A DNA stretch of 64,000 nucleotides, from the NCBI GenBank assembly GCA_030544685.1, contig CP086683.1:5084001-5148000 (forward strand), read 5' to 3'. The first letter of the stretch is position 1. The number at the start of each line of letters is the position of its first letter. This document shows, one piece after another, positions 48,258 through 60,066 of the stretch. Below the pieces are notes generated by a model, which was not told where the DNA came from, made no database searches, and was given only the letters and a program-made list of their open reading frames with translations. This DNA comes from Pseudomonas sp. B21_DOA (lineage in GTDB: Bacteria > Pseudomonadota > Gammaproteobacteria > Pseudomonadales > Pseudomonadaceae). The position numbers were made by a program, and so were the translations under genes.

Positions 48258-49355
48258 ATGCAACAGATCAACAACCTCGCAGCGAAGATCGACAAGTTCA
48301 AGTCGCAGATTAACGCTTCGGTGCAGCGCGTGGTCGACAGCGGTTGGGTGGTATTAGGGCCGGAAGTCAAACGCTTTGAAACAGCATTCGCTGAGTATCT
48401 GCAGGCTGGCCATTGCATCAGCGTCGCCAATGGAACCGACGCCATCGAGCTGGCGCTCAAGGCACTCGGTGTCGCTGAAGGCGATCAGGTCGCTACAGTG
48501 GCCAATGCCGGCATGTACACCACCACATCGGTACTGGCCATCGGCGCAACTCCGCTGTTCATGGATGTCGACCTGGACACTCATGTGGTCACCTTGGCGA
48601 GCGTCGAGCAAGCGATCGAAGCCGGGGCCAAAGCCGTTGTCGTTACCCACCTGTACGGTCTCGCAGTGCCGGACATCAAGGCCATCGCGGCGTGCTGCGC
48701 GACGCACAAGGTTGCTCTGCTGGAAGATTGCGCCCAGGCTCATGGCGCCGAGCGCGATGGTCAACGCGTGGGTACCTTCGGGGACGCTTCCAGTTTCAGC
48801 TTCTATCCAACGAAGAATCTCGGAGCCTTGGGCGACGGCGGCGCTGTCGTGACCAATTCGGCTGCAATTGCCCAGCGTGTTGCGCAATTGCGCCAATACG
48901 GGTGGTCATCCAAGTATTGCGTGGAGCTCGCAGGCGCCCGCAACAGTCGCCTCGATGAAATGCAGGCGGCCATCCTGTCCGAATTTCTGCCGCACCTTGA
49001 TGAGGGCAATGCGCGCCGCCGCGAAATCGCCCAGCGCTACCGCACCGAGATTCGCCACGGTGACATCAACCACTCGCCAGACACGGGCCTGGCCTCGGTT
49101 GCCCACCTGTACGTGATCAAGTCGCCGAAACGTGACGCTCTGCAAAAACACCTGCGTGAAGCGCAGATCGCCTCAGACGTGCACTACCCGATCCCCGACT
49201 ACAAGCAGCCGGTATTCGGCCAACAGTTCGCCGGTCTCAACCTGGTCAACACCGAGCAACTGGCTTCGGTCATCCTCACGCTGCCTTGCTATCCGGAAAT
49301 GACCGACGCCGAAGTCAGCAACGTGATTGCAGCCGCCAATGGATGGACTGCATGA
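48258..49355 (+). CDS. DegT/DnrJ-type sugar aminotransferase (FdtB/QdtB-like)
   Basis: A 365-residue PLP-dependent sugar aminotransferase. The PLP lysine is in FYPTKNLGALGDGGAVV, and the PLP phosphate site is ANGTDAIELALKALG. The segment WVVLGPEVKRFETAFAEYL is typical of the group making dTDP-3-amino-3,6-dideoxyhexoses. That fits the ketoisomerase/acyltransferase gene two positions downstream. The final stop overlaps the glycosyltransferase start (ATGA). The product sugar (Fuc3N versus Qui3N) cannot be told from sequence. Confidence 0.86.
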   Translation: MQQINNLAAKIDKFKSQINASVQRVVDSGWVVLGPEVKRFETAFAEYLQAGHCISVANGTDAIELALKALGVAEGDQVATVANAGMYTTTSVLAIGATPLFMDVDLDTHVVTLASVEQAIEAGAKAVVVTHLYGLAVPDIKAIAACCATHKVALLEDCAQAHGAERDGQRVGTFGDASSFSFYPTKNLGALGDGGAVVTNSAAIAQRVAQLRQYGWSSKYCVELAGARNSRLDEMQAAILSEFLPHLDEGNARRREIAQRYRTEIRHGDINHSPDTGLASVAHLYVIKSPKRDALQKHLREAQIASDVHYPIPDYKQPVFGQQFAGLNLVNTEQLASVILTLPCYPEMTDAEVSNVIAAANGWTA

Positions 49356-50296
49356 GATATTCCGTCATCGTTCCAGTCTATAAAAACGCTGATTCGATTC
49401 CCCGGCTGATCCAGGCTCTGACCGACATGAACACCACACTCGAGAATCAGCTCGAGGTGGTGTTTGTGGTGGATGGCAGCCCTGATGACTCGTTCCTGTT
49501 GCTCAAACAGGCTTTGGGTAGCATGAAATTTTCTGCACAACTGCTCGCGCACTCGCGCAACTTCGGGTCGTTCCCTGCCATTCGCACCGGCCTGATGGCT
49601 GCCAAGGGTGATTATTTCGGAGTGATGGCCGCCGATCTGCAAGAGCCGCCAGAACTCTTGATCAGTTTTTTCAAGTCGCTGTCCAACGATGAATGCGACG
49701 TTGCCATCGGTACGCGCAATGCCCGCCAGGATCCGTTCTCCAGCCGGATGGCGTCGTCGATCTTCTGGGGCCTGTATCGCCGCCTGGTGGTGCACGACAT
49801 GCCTGCAGGAGGGGTCGACATCTTCGGCTGCAACAAGGCGTTTCGCGAGCAGTTGCTGCAGCTGAACGAGTCGCGCTCGTCGCTGATTGCGCTTATTTTC
49901 TGGCTCGGCTTTCGGCGCAAGTTCATCGAATACGAACGGCAGACACGCCTGGAAGGCAAATCGGCGTGGACCTTCAAGAAGAAGCTCGAGTACATGATGG
50001 ACAGTGTGTTCGCGTTTACCGATTACCCGATCAGACTGCTCACACGCATGGGCGCCATGGGCTCGCTCATTTCGCTGTTCATCGGCTTTATGGTGATCAT
50101 TGCGAAATTGTCTGGAGCTATCGAGGTGCCAGGGTATGCCGCCACCATGCTGGTGGTGCTCTTGTTGGGCACACTCAATCTGCTCGGCCTGGGGCTCGTG
50201 GGCACCTATGCCTGGCGCGCCTACGAAAACAGCAAGCAGCGTCCGCTTGCCATCGTCTGCATGAAACTCGACAACAAGGAACATTCCAATGACTGA
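49352..50296 (+). CDS. GtrB/DPM-like polyprenyl-phosphate glycosyltransferase (GT2)
   Basis: A 314-residue family 2 glycosyltransferase. The N-terminal GT-A domain ([32 protein letters not shown] for the DxD-like site) is followed by two C-terminal membrane helices (~residues 232-285). This matches GtrB/DPMS enzymes, which put a sugar on undecaprenyl phosphate for flipping. A GtrA gene lies 0.9 kb downstream, supporting the match. Overlaps its neighbours at both ends (4 and 8 bp). Confidence 0.88.
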   Translation: MRYSVIVPVYKNADSIPRLIQALTDMNTTLENQLEVVFVVDGSPDDSFLLLKQALGSMKFSAQLLAHSRNFGSFPAIRTGLMAAKGDYFGVMAADLQEPPELLISFFKSLSNDECDVAIGTRNARQDPFSSRMASSIFWGLYRRLVVHDMPAGGVDIFGCNKAFREQLLQLNESRSSLIALIFWLGFRRKFIEYERQTRLEGKSAWTFKKKLEYMMDSVFAFTDYPIRLLTRMGAMGSLISLFIGFMVIIAKLSGAIEVPGYAATMLVVLLLGTLNLLGLGLVGTYAWRAYENSKQRPLAIVCMKLDNKEHSND

Positions 50297-51244
50297 GCCG
50301 TTCATCCACTCCAGCGCCGATGTAAAGAGTTCGAAGATCGGCAAGAACACACGCATCTGGCAATACGTTGTGGTCTTCCCGGACGCGGTGATTGGTGACG
50401 ACGTCAACGTCTGCTCGCACTCGCTAATTGAAAATGACGTGGTGATTGGTGATCGCACTACCATCAAGTCCGGTGTTTACGTGTGGGACGGCTTGCGGAT
50501 CGGCTCCGACGTATTCATCGGCCCGAACGCCACGTTCACCAACGACAAATTCCCACGCTCCAAGGTATATCCGGAGACGTTTTCGCAGACGGTCATCCAG
50601 GACGGCGCCTCGATTGGCGGCGGCGCGGTCATTCTGCCCGGCGTCACCATCGGTACCGGCGCAATGGTGGGTGCAGGTGCGGTCGTTACCAAGTCCGTAC
50701 CTCCGTACGCCATCGTGACCGGCTCTCCGGCCCGTATAACAGGCTACGTGGAAAACTCCGCATCCAGTGATGCCACCAAGACTCCTGCTGTCAAAACCCA
50801 GGAGCAGGATGATGCGGTAGTGCGTATCGGCGTCGGCGATGTCACCACCCACCGCTTCAAATACATTGCGGACATGCGCGGCGACCTGTCCGTAGGTGAG
50901 TTCCACAAGGAAATCCCGTTTACCCCCAAACGTTATTTTCTCGTGTTCAATGTTCCGAGCCAGAAAACCCGCGGCGAGCATGCCCACCACAAGTGCCACC
51001 AGTTCCTGATTTGCGTCAAAGGCAGCTGCGCAGTGGTGGTAGATGACGGCACCAACCGTGCCGAAGTGTTGCTCGACGCTCCGAACAAAGGCATCTATCT
51101 GCCGCCACTGACCTGGGGTATCCAGTACAAATATTCCGAAGATGCGGTACTGCTGGTGTTCACCTCGGACTATTACGAAGCTGACGATTACATCCGTGAT
51201 TATTCAGAGTTCACCAAGCTGACTGCCAAAAAAGCGCGCCGTGA
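50289..51244 (+). pseudogene. Acyltransferase/3,4-ketoisomerase fusion (WxcM/FdtA-like), frameshifted at 3' end
   Basis: A two-domain sugar enzyme of 318 residues after repair. Residues 1-150 form a left-handed beta-helix acyltransferase (GTRIWQ-like [48 protein letters not shown]). Residues ~175-310 form an FdtA/WxcM-type cupin with catalytic histidines in [12 protein letters not shown]. Together they would isomerise dTDP-4-keto-6-deoxyglucose to the 3-keto sugar and acylate the amino sugar. As given, the frame runs past the true stop to 51617 because of an A-run (51228-51233); one extra A gives a TGA at 51242-51244 overlapping the GtrA start. Confidence 0.85.
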
Positions 51245-51651
51245 CCACACTGAAAAACAATCCGCAAGTTCGCCGCTGGATCAGCTTCCTGATCGGCGGC
51301 GGGCTCAATACCGGAATAACCTACTGCCTCTATCTGTTGCTCAGCTATGTGATCAACTACCAGATAGCCTATGCGATCGCCTATGTTGCCGGAATAGTCT
51401 TTGCCTACTTCTTCAACTCGAAAGTCGTGTTCAAGGTCGAGCACTCGGTGATCGGCATGCTTGTTTATCCGACCATTTATCTCGTGCAGTACGTACTCGG
51501 CGCAGTGTTACTCAATGTGCTGGTCGAGCACTTGAATATGCACAAGGCTGTCGCACCGATTCTGGTCATATTACTTCTCCTACCCTCAAGTTACCTTCTA
51601 AACAAAGTCGTTCTTAAGGCAACTCATAAAACCAAGCCCGCGAAGGATTAA
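51241..51651 (+). CDS. GtrA-family flippase-like membrane protein
   Basis: A 136-residue protein with four membrane helices of the GtrA family (opening [19 protein letters not shown], then [22 protein letters not shown]). GtrA is thought to flip undecaprenyl-phosphate-linked sugars made by GtrB. It starts at GTG 51241, overlapping the stop of the repaired ketoisomerase gene (GTGA). AT content rises from here on. Confidence 0.9.
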   Translation: MTTLKNNPQVRRWISFLIGGGLNTGITYCLYLLLSYVINYQIAYAIAYVAGIVFAYFFNSKVVFKVEHSVIGMLVYPTIYLVQYVLGAVLLNVLVEHLNMHKAVAPILVILLLLPSSYLLNKVVLKATHKTKPAKD

Positions 51652-51661
51652 CAGGCGCCCC

Positions 51662-53854
51662 ATGACAACTACGAAACCGGCATTGCCTGCGATGCCAATT
51701 CATCCCTATAGCAGGTCGATGCTATGGCTCGCCCACTTGGCTCCGGCACTGCTGACCGTTGTGTTCATATGGCTGCCCTTCGGATTTTTGCTGACCGGGC
51801 TTATTGAGGAATGGGGTGTTATCGGCCTCTTCAGTAGAGCGGGACTGTTTTTCGTAACAGACATTTCAAGCCCCTTGCCTGCTCATGCCTTGCGACCCTT
51901 GACGGTATTTCCCCATGCGGTCGCTTATTTTCTTGACCCGAATAGTTTCAATTTCTGGCACATATTGCTGATGGTCGCACTGACGATCAAAGGCGCCTCA
52001 TTGAGTTTGCTTACCACTCGGGTGACAGGCTCCATCAAATGGGGAATGTTCGCCAGCATTCTGGTCATTATTTACCCAGCCGACACGATGCAGCTCTCGT
52101 TCCGGGCGATCCACATCAATTGGGCATTGAGCCTGGTATTGATTGGCAGCGTCTTGCTGCTCGCAGCAACCGACCAGAACAGTAAACTCCGCGGGACACT
52201 CCTGAGCTTGGCTGCTGGCTTCCTGCTGGCTTGTGCCAGTGCAATGTATGAAGCCTCCCTGCTGCTCGTCGCCATTCCGTTTATGGTCGCGTTCGCACAG
52301 ACGGGATTCAAGCGATTGTTTTCAAACCTGAAAGACAATTGCCTTTACTACGTGATCTGGGTTTCCGGCGCCCTGACATATATTGTTTATGTCATTCATA
52401 CCGCGCCGCTGGTAAAAAGCTATCAAAGCGTGCTGGCTGGCGGCAGCGCACTGACGACGCTGATGACGTACTATCCCAACCTGTTCAAAGTGGGCTTGTT
52501 TCGCAGTATCTTCGGCGGCTGGATCGATGCACTGCGCATCACCCGCATCGAGATAATCAGTTATTGGTATCTGGTAGTTGCGACTGCAGTACTGATGGGA
52601 CTGATTTATATCTTCTTGAAGAGATCGGTAAAAACCGTCGCATTCGAAGAAAAAGCGCTGACTTTGCAATCGTTTTACGGCTCGCCTTAATCGGCCTCGC
52701 CCTCATTTGCATCGGCTACGCTCCGTTTCTGCTGTCGCCTCCGCATATGGCGATCAGCCAACGGACCTTTTATTCGCTACACCAGGCGCCGTACTGTTCG
52801 CAGTTTCAATGCTCTGGGCTTTGAGCAAAGCATCCAAAGCACTGACCTCGGCAGGATTCGCCGCGCTCATCTTCACTGGCCTCGCCTTCCAGCTGTTCCA
52901 GTTTCACCATTACATTGAAATTTCCAGGCAACAACAGCTCGCGCTCAGGGACATTGTTCAAAATTTCGACGGCAACGCTGCTGATAAGACCCTGTTGATC
53001 CTCGACTACAACAATCAGCTCAATCATGTCTGGATGTTCTTGAATCCTGACTTGGCAAACGTTCTTACTTACATTTATGGCAAACCCGTCAACGACATCC
53101 AGGTTTGCTATATGCCCAGCCGCGAATGGCAAGCGCCAACACCTTCGGTGCAACGCAAGGGCACTTGCGAAGAGGGCAAAGATGACTGGACATTCAATTT
53201 TCCGTCGCCTGTTACTGGCCCAGGCATGGAGTTGGCACCTGCCACCCCGAGCATGAAGCTCTCCAAGTCGAAAGTGGTCACGGTGGTGGTCGGGGACAGA
53301 AAGCCGAACGCGGAAAATGGTTTATCGGCATCCTACCGCACGGAGCTGGAATCGGGCGATACGCCGACCAGCCTGCGCTACCGTGGAATTACCGAAACCA
53401 AACCGTGGTTTGATTTTTCAAATTTCGCGACCAATTGGCCAAAGACGAGTACTTCTGGGGCTTTGGCAACTGGTGGAATCTCGACCTTCCTACGGCTGGC
53501 TCTGGATGGCGCGACGCAGATTGGGAACCTCGCCGGTTCAATCACATTGCTACGGCCTGGATGAATGCACCGCAAGCGTCACTTTACTTCGATCTCGAGC
53601 CGAAAAACGCGCCTTACGTACTGAGCGGTTTTTTCGACGCGTTCCCGAACGAGGCGAGCCGCAGCAACATGAAGTTCAGAATTAACGGCTCAGAGATTCC
53701 TGTTGAATGGAGCGAGGTTGGAAAGTTCACCGGGGCAGTGGACCCTAAACTCTTGAAAACGGGACGCAATGTACTCGAGTTCGAGACGGTCCCCAACCAT
53801 GATTACTACGGTTATTCTGCGCGGCTGGACTGGGTCAAGATCGCACCTGAATAA
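51662..53854 (+). pseudogene. Large membrane protein, possible GtrC-type glycosyltransferase, three frameshifts as sequenced
   Basis: After repair this is one 731-residue protein. The N-terminal ~410 residues hold about 10 membrane helices, GT-C-like, with AVAYFLDPNSFNFWH and NLFKVGLFRSIFGGW loops. A soluble C-terminal ~320 residues ends in a beta-rich carbohydrate-binding-like segment (SLYFDLEPKNAPYVLSGFF, RNVLEFETVPNHDYYGYSARLDW). Breaks: A-run 52650-52654, around 52770-52790 (likely one G), T-run 53414-53418. I do not recognise a named family. Placed after GtrB and GtrA, it is the natural candidate for the final O-antigen-modifying transferase. Lower GC than the flanks. Confidence 0.6.
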
Positions 53855-53861
53855 CCCTGCC

Positions 53862-53903
53862 CCCCGCATCCTTGCCAGTTGAAAATGCAGATGCGGGGTT
53901 TAT
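53862..53903 (+). terminator. Terminator-like hairpin after the large membrane protein
   Basis: CCCCGCATC ... GATGCGGGG with a 19-base loop followed by TTTATT. Confidence 0.65.
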
Positions 53904-53957
53904 TCGAATTTATTTCACGTCGAGCCAGCAAACTCTTCGCTGAAACGGAGCAACAAC

Positions 53958-55384
53958 ATGGATGCGATGAAAATCGATACCCGCCCCCCGTCAGAGCAAT
54001 CGGCAATGTACACCTTCAGACTAAGCGAAAGGTTCGTCGCCTTCGCACTGGCCACGCTACTGATGTTTATGGCCCAGCTTTACATCAACCCACAGACATT
54101 TCTGGGGGATGCCTATAACTATTGGGATCTGAGCTCAAAAATCTGGGATTTTTCATTTCCAAAATCTTTGCGCGGTTACTTTTATCCATTGCTGCTCTCG
54201 CCAGCGAGGATATTCTTCGACGCCTATCCTGAAACGGGATACCTGGCTGTCCATCTCATCCAGGCACTGGCCTTCTCCTACTCACTGTGCATTTCGCTGC
54301 CATACGTGTTCAGCAAGGTCATCGGGGGCAAAATCACCCTGCCACGCCGCCTGTTGGTGCCTGCGCTGGTAGCCATTTTCTTCCCGCCGCTGATTGCTTA
54401 CACACTTAGCGACCTTCCCGCTTTCTGCCTGATCATTGGCGCGCTGGCCCTGATTCTCAAAGCAAGCGAGCAAAAGAGTGTCGCAAGAGCAATCGTCCTT
54501 ATGATCGTGGCAGGGGTACTGGCATACGGGGCATACAATACTCGAACAATCTATCTGTTCACTCTCATTGCCTTGCTGCCGGCTATTCCCCTGCTCGCGC
54601 TTAAAAATCAATGCCTGCGTAAAAAAATACTGTTATTGGCATTCTTCGTCATCGGCTCGGCGATCGCAGCCATTCCTCAGTCTTTGATAAACAAAAGCAC
54701 CTGAATTCTGCAACACCCTTGGTTGTCGCGAGCGTCAACGACGCTTCACTCTTCGCAAGTCAGCTTAAATGGGGAATTACCCTGCAGCGTTATGAAACAG
54801 GCCACGACACAGAGACCGGTGCAATCTTTCCTATCTTCTATCTCGATCCGATAGGAGTGCGATTAACTGAAGAATTAAAGTTTAAAGGTACTGTTCCAAC
54901 ACTACCGTGGTATTTCCAACTGCTCCTCTCGGAACCGGTTTCATTTCTCAAGATATACACTAAGCATTTTGTGAACGGGCTGGATGTTCGTGACTATGAC
55001 ACCTATACGAAAGTTCGCTCCAAGGAAAATGACATTCGCTCGGCGACCAGTATCGCGATCGCTCTGTTTGGCCTGATCTGCTTATTCCTTTTAGTGATTC
55101 AAAAATCGGACAACCGGGCGCAAGGCTTATATCGCATTGGCTGGCTGGCGGTTATTGTGTTGCCGGTATTCGCAATTCTTCCGGGCGCCATTGAGACCAG
55201 GTTTTTCTTGCCTCTGCATGTGATGGCTTACTGTGCGATTGCGTTTGGAGTTTCAAAACAGTGCGCACGGGCGACTTCGGCAAAAGTCCTGATTCCTCTG
55301 GGCATTTTGTTTGTGGTCGCCGTACCTATCGCGTTCATGATTGCAAAAGCTGCGATATCCAACCCGGTTTTTCAATTGAATTGA
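53958..55384 (+). pseudogene. GT-C-like integral membrane protein, frameshifted as sequenced
   Basis: A 475-residue protein after repair, with about 11 membrane helices. An early loop GDAYNYWDLSSKIWDFSFPKS has an acidic residue in the position where GT-C glycosyltransferases (ArnT/PMT-like) carry their catalytic Asp. The break is at 54700-54701: one extra C yields NKSTLNSATPLVVASVND. GGAG lies 7 bases before the ATG. Codon use is more AT-rich than the surrounding chromosome. The likely role is transfer of a lipid-linked sugar at the periplasmic face (inference). Confidence 0.6.
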
Positions 55385-55401
55385 GAGTCGGATGTCAGTG
55401 T

Positions 55402-55425
55402 AAGGGCGTCGCGCGAGACGCCCTT
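55402..55425. terminator. Hairpin between convergent genes
   Basis: AAGGGCGTC / GACGCCCTT stem of 9 bp with a 6-base loop; the T-tail is weak. Confidence 0.6.
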
Positions 55426-55500
55426 GTATGCAGATTGAGACGACGCGCTCACGATCACTGTACGGAAGACTCCACGGCGCTTGTGCGAAGCTCTCGGACC

Positions 55501-56617
55501 TCAGGGTTTTCGCAGCAAGCGCCGATAGATTGCCGCGTACGCTGAAACCATGGATCGCGCAGAAAACACCTCAGAGTATCGACGCTGCGCATTCTCACCG
55601 AAGGCCTGAGCGCGCTCAGGAGCGTTCGACAACGTCAACATTGCGCTGGCAAGGGCACCGGAGTCTCTAGGCGGAACCACAAGTCCGGTCTCACCAGCAA
55701 TGTTGATGAAGGTAGTACCCGAGCCGATTTCACAGGAAATGAGCGGTTTGCCGTACATCGCCGCCTCGAGCAGCGAAATGCCAAATGACTCCGAACGCAA
55801 GTGTGATGGAAACACAAAGGCATAACACAGCGTCAACAGCGCAGCCTTGTCCTCATCACCCAAGCCTCCCAGAAAATGCACATTGGCAAGGCCGAGCCGC
55901 GCAGCCTGCTCTTTAGTTCGGACTCCTGATGCCCGCCCCCGAGGATCACCACTGGCAAACCGCTGATCTTTGCCGCATCCAGCAAGTAATCGAGCCCCTT
56001 GTAATATCGCAAGGCACCGACGAACAGGAAGAACTTAGAACCCACCCTGCTCCGCCAGAAATCAAGCCTGGTTTCGGGGACGACCGGATAGGTAGCTCTG
56101 TCCAACCCATAAGGAATGATTTCGACCTTGTCGCGGAACCGTGACAGCACCGGACTGCTTTGTGCGTAGTTAGGTGAAGACGCCACGATACAATCCACGC
56201 TGGAGAGAAAGCGATTCATCAGTGGCTGATACAACTTGAGCAGTGTCTTTTGCTTGACGATATCGGAGTGATAACTGAGTACCGAGGGTTTGCCATGCCG
56301 AGTCGCAAAATGGACCAGGTCCATATAAGGCCAGGGAAGTGGTAATGCACCACATCAGCCTCTTTGGCCAATTGCGAAAAATCCTTGAACGCGGACAGAG
56401 AGAATCCCGTCGAGGCAACATGCATATCCAGCCTCGAGCGATGGGTCAGGTGATTACCCACTGTTTCATTACGAGCAGCGCCCCGTTCACTGAGGTACAG
56501 CACTTCGGAGCAAAACCCGTGTTCCGCGCCGCCTTGGGCTATCTGGAAAATGACCTGCTCGATCCCGCCCATCGTTTCCGGGTAATAGGTTTTGAAGAAG
56601 TGCAGAACCTTGATCAT
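55501..56617 (-). pseudogene. Group 1 glycosyltransferase (GT4), two frameshifts as sequenced
   Basis: A 372-residue GT4 enzyme after repair. It starts MIKVLHFFKTYYPETMGGIEQV (acceptor side) and has FFLFVGALRYYKGLDYLLDAA and PSHLRSESFGISLLEAAMYGKPLISCE, the E-x7-E donor motif of retaining GT4. Breaks at a GGG run (56334-56336 forward; one extra base gives HFPWPYMDLVHF) and a TTT run (55912-55914; gives LKEQAARLGLANVHFLGG). Its ATG overlaps the stop of the next glycosyltransferase (ATGA). It probably adds a D-rhamnose or related unit to the polymer made with gmd/rmd. Confidence 0.85.
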
Positions 56618-57759
56618 TTGGCGTCGATAACCTTTTGGTAGACCTGCAGGGTTTCTCGAGCACAACGCTCCCAGGAAAAGCCTTGCGCGTGCTTCATTCC
56701 CTTGATGACGGCGGCATCGCGCCAACACTGATCGGTCAGCCCGCGCTCGATAAGACCGGTCAGCGCTTCTACGTCCAGCGCGGCGCACATCAGCGCAGCA
56801 TCACCCGCCACCTCGGGCAGCGAGGAGCTATTGGAGCAGACCACCGGCACCCCGGAGCTCATGGCTTCCAGAACCGGTAGACCGAAACCTTCATAAAGCG
56901 ACGGAAACGCGAACAGACGTGCGCCGGCAAACAGCAGGGGCAAGTCTGCGCTGGGAACGAATCCGAGATAATGCGCCCAGCCTTCACGCCTGGCGCTTTC
57001 GAGCTTCTCGTGAATCGCGTCGTTGCGCCAACCGTGATACCCGGTAAGGATCAACGGCCAACGGGTTCGCAATGCAAGGGGCAATCGACCATAGGCGGCG
57101 AGCAACGTCTCGATGTTCTTGCGTGGCTCGATCGTACCGACAAAAAGCGTGTAGCCATCGGGCTTCAAGCCATGGCGTGCAAGCACATCGCGAAGCTCAT
57201 GCGGCGCGCGAGGAAAGAACTCCGGAGAGCTGGCCAGCGGCACAGTATGGATTCGTTCGATGGGCCATGAAAAATAGCTGGCCAGTTCCTGTCGCGTGAA
57301 TTCCGAATCAGTGATCAAAGCATCGGCCCTGACCAGCGTGGTTTTCAGCTCTTTTTGCAGATAACGGACTAACTGCGGCGCGTGACAATGCGCCCAGGTG
57401 AAGGGCGACAGATCGTGAAACGTTGCCACGCTGCGCCCGGCAAAAGGCGGCAGATAATAATTGGGGCTGTGGTAGAGAAAATCCCCATGCCCTTTCAGGG
57501 CAGCCTTGCGCAACATCGGCATCAACAGCCGATAAGCTTCCACTGCCAAAAAGTTCTTCTGCACCGCACGCTTCAAGCCGTAACCACTGCCGGACTCATT
57601 GGAAGCTGTGGGAAGTTCAGGCAGAAAACGTCGACCGGCAAAAAATTGCAGGTCGGTAATTTCGGGACTTTGCTGAAGTCTCAGCGCAAGTTCATAGGTA
57701 TAGCGACCGATGCCAGTCAGCGGAAAGCGGATCGGCTCAACTGAAAGAACTAGCTTCAT
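56614..57759 (-). CDS. Group 1 glycosyltransferase (GT4, WbpZ/WbpY-like)
   Basis: A 381-residue intact GT4 glycosyltransferase. It starts MKLVLSVEPIRFPLTGIGRYT. The donor-binding half has LFVGTIEPRKNIETLLAAYGRL and FPSLYEGFGLPVLEAMSSGVPVV. This resembles the mannosyl/rhamnosyltransferases of common-antigen (A-band) type clusters, which use GDP-linked sugars. That fits rmd immediately upstream (stop to start 0 bp gap). The exact linkage is unknown. Confidence 0.88.
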   Translation of the reverse strand: MKLVLSVEPIRFPLTGIGRYTYELALRLQQSPEITDLQFFAGRRFLPELPTASNESGSGYGLKRAVQKNFLAVEAYRLLMPMLRKAALKGHGDFLYHSPNYYLPPFAGRSVATFHDLSPFTWAHCHAPQLVRYLQKELKTTLVRADALITDSEFTRQELASYFSWPIERIHTVPLASSPEFFPRAPHELRDVLARHGLKPDGYTLFVGTIEPRKNIETLLAAYGRLPLALRTRWPLILTGYHGWRNDAIHEKLESARREGWAHYLGFVPSADLPLLFAGARLFAFPSLYEGFGLPVLEAMSSGVPVVCSNSSSLPEVAGDAALMCAALDVEALTGLIERGLTDQCWRDAAVIKGMKHAQGFSWERCARETLQVYQKVIDAK

Positions 57760-58655
57760 TTATTCCGCCGCAAGCATCCAGCTCAGAGTTTCTTCCAGTC
57801 TTGGCGTATCCCAGCCCTGAACCAGCTCACAAAGACGGGTATTGTCGCCGCAGAGAATTTTGACTTCGTTGGCTCGGACGAACGCCGGGTTCACTTCGAC
57901 TGCAAGCTGATGCCCCGTGATAGCCGAACACATGTCGATCACTTCACGCAGGGAATGACTCTTGCCCGAACTCACATTGACCGTCTGGCCAACAGGCCGC
58001 GCCTCGATCAAACCGCGATAAGCCTTGACCACTGCACGCACATCACTGAAGTCGCGAGATACATCGAGATTGCCCAGCTCGATCTTGTCCGCACGTTGCC
58101 GGAAATGAGCGACGATCTTCGGCAGCAGAAAGCTCTCGGCCTGGCCGACACCGGTGTAATTGAAAGGACGCGTCACCACTATCGGCAAGCGGTTATGCCA
58201 AAGACTGGCCATGTATTCCATGGCCAGTTTGCTGACTGCGTAATCGTTGGCCGGCGCTGGCGGTGTGGTTTCACTGAGCAACCCCGCCGAAGCATTGCCA
58301 TAGACATTGGCACTGCTTGCCAGCAGCACGCAGTCCGGCACCTTGCCACAAGCTGCGACGGCTTCCAGCAGGTGACGGGTGCCGATCAGATTGACGCGGT
58401 AGAACGTATCGGCCGCACCGTGAGCCACAAAGGCGAGTGCAGCCAGATGAATTACCACGTCGGGTTGAATAGTTGCCAGTAACTCGCGCAAGGCAGAACC
58501 GTCAGCCAGATCAACCTGATAATAGCCAGGTTCATCCGACGGTTGTGTACCCATCCCTATCACTTCATAGCCACCGGCCTTGAGCTCAGCAGCCATGTAC
58601 CGCCCGGTGAAACCTTGAATACCTGTGATCAACGCGCGCTTACCGGCAATACTCA

Positions 58656-58656
<1 letters not shown>
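57760..58656 (-). CDS. rmd: Rmd, GDP-6-deoxy-4-keto-D-mannose reductase
   Basis: A 298-residue extended SDR. NAD(P) motif ITGIQGFTGRYMAAEL, active-site LASSANVYG and NDYAVSKLAMEY (YxxxK), and TRPFNYTGVGQ. It reduces GDP-4-keto-6-deoxymannose to GDP-D-rhamnose, the donor for common polysaccharide antigen in Pseudomonas. Its ATG overlaps the gmd stop (TGATG). The gmd-rmd pair is a reliable mark of the D-rhamnose pathway. Confidence 0.93.
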
Positions 58657-60066
<1,410 letters not shown>

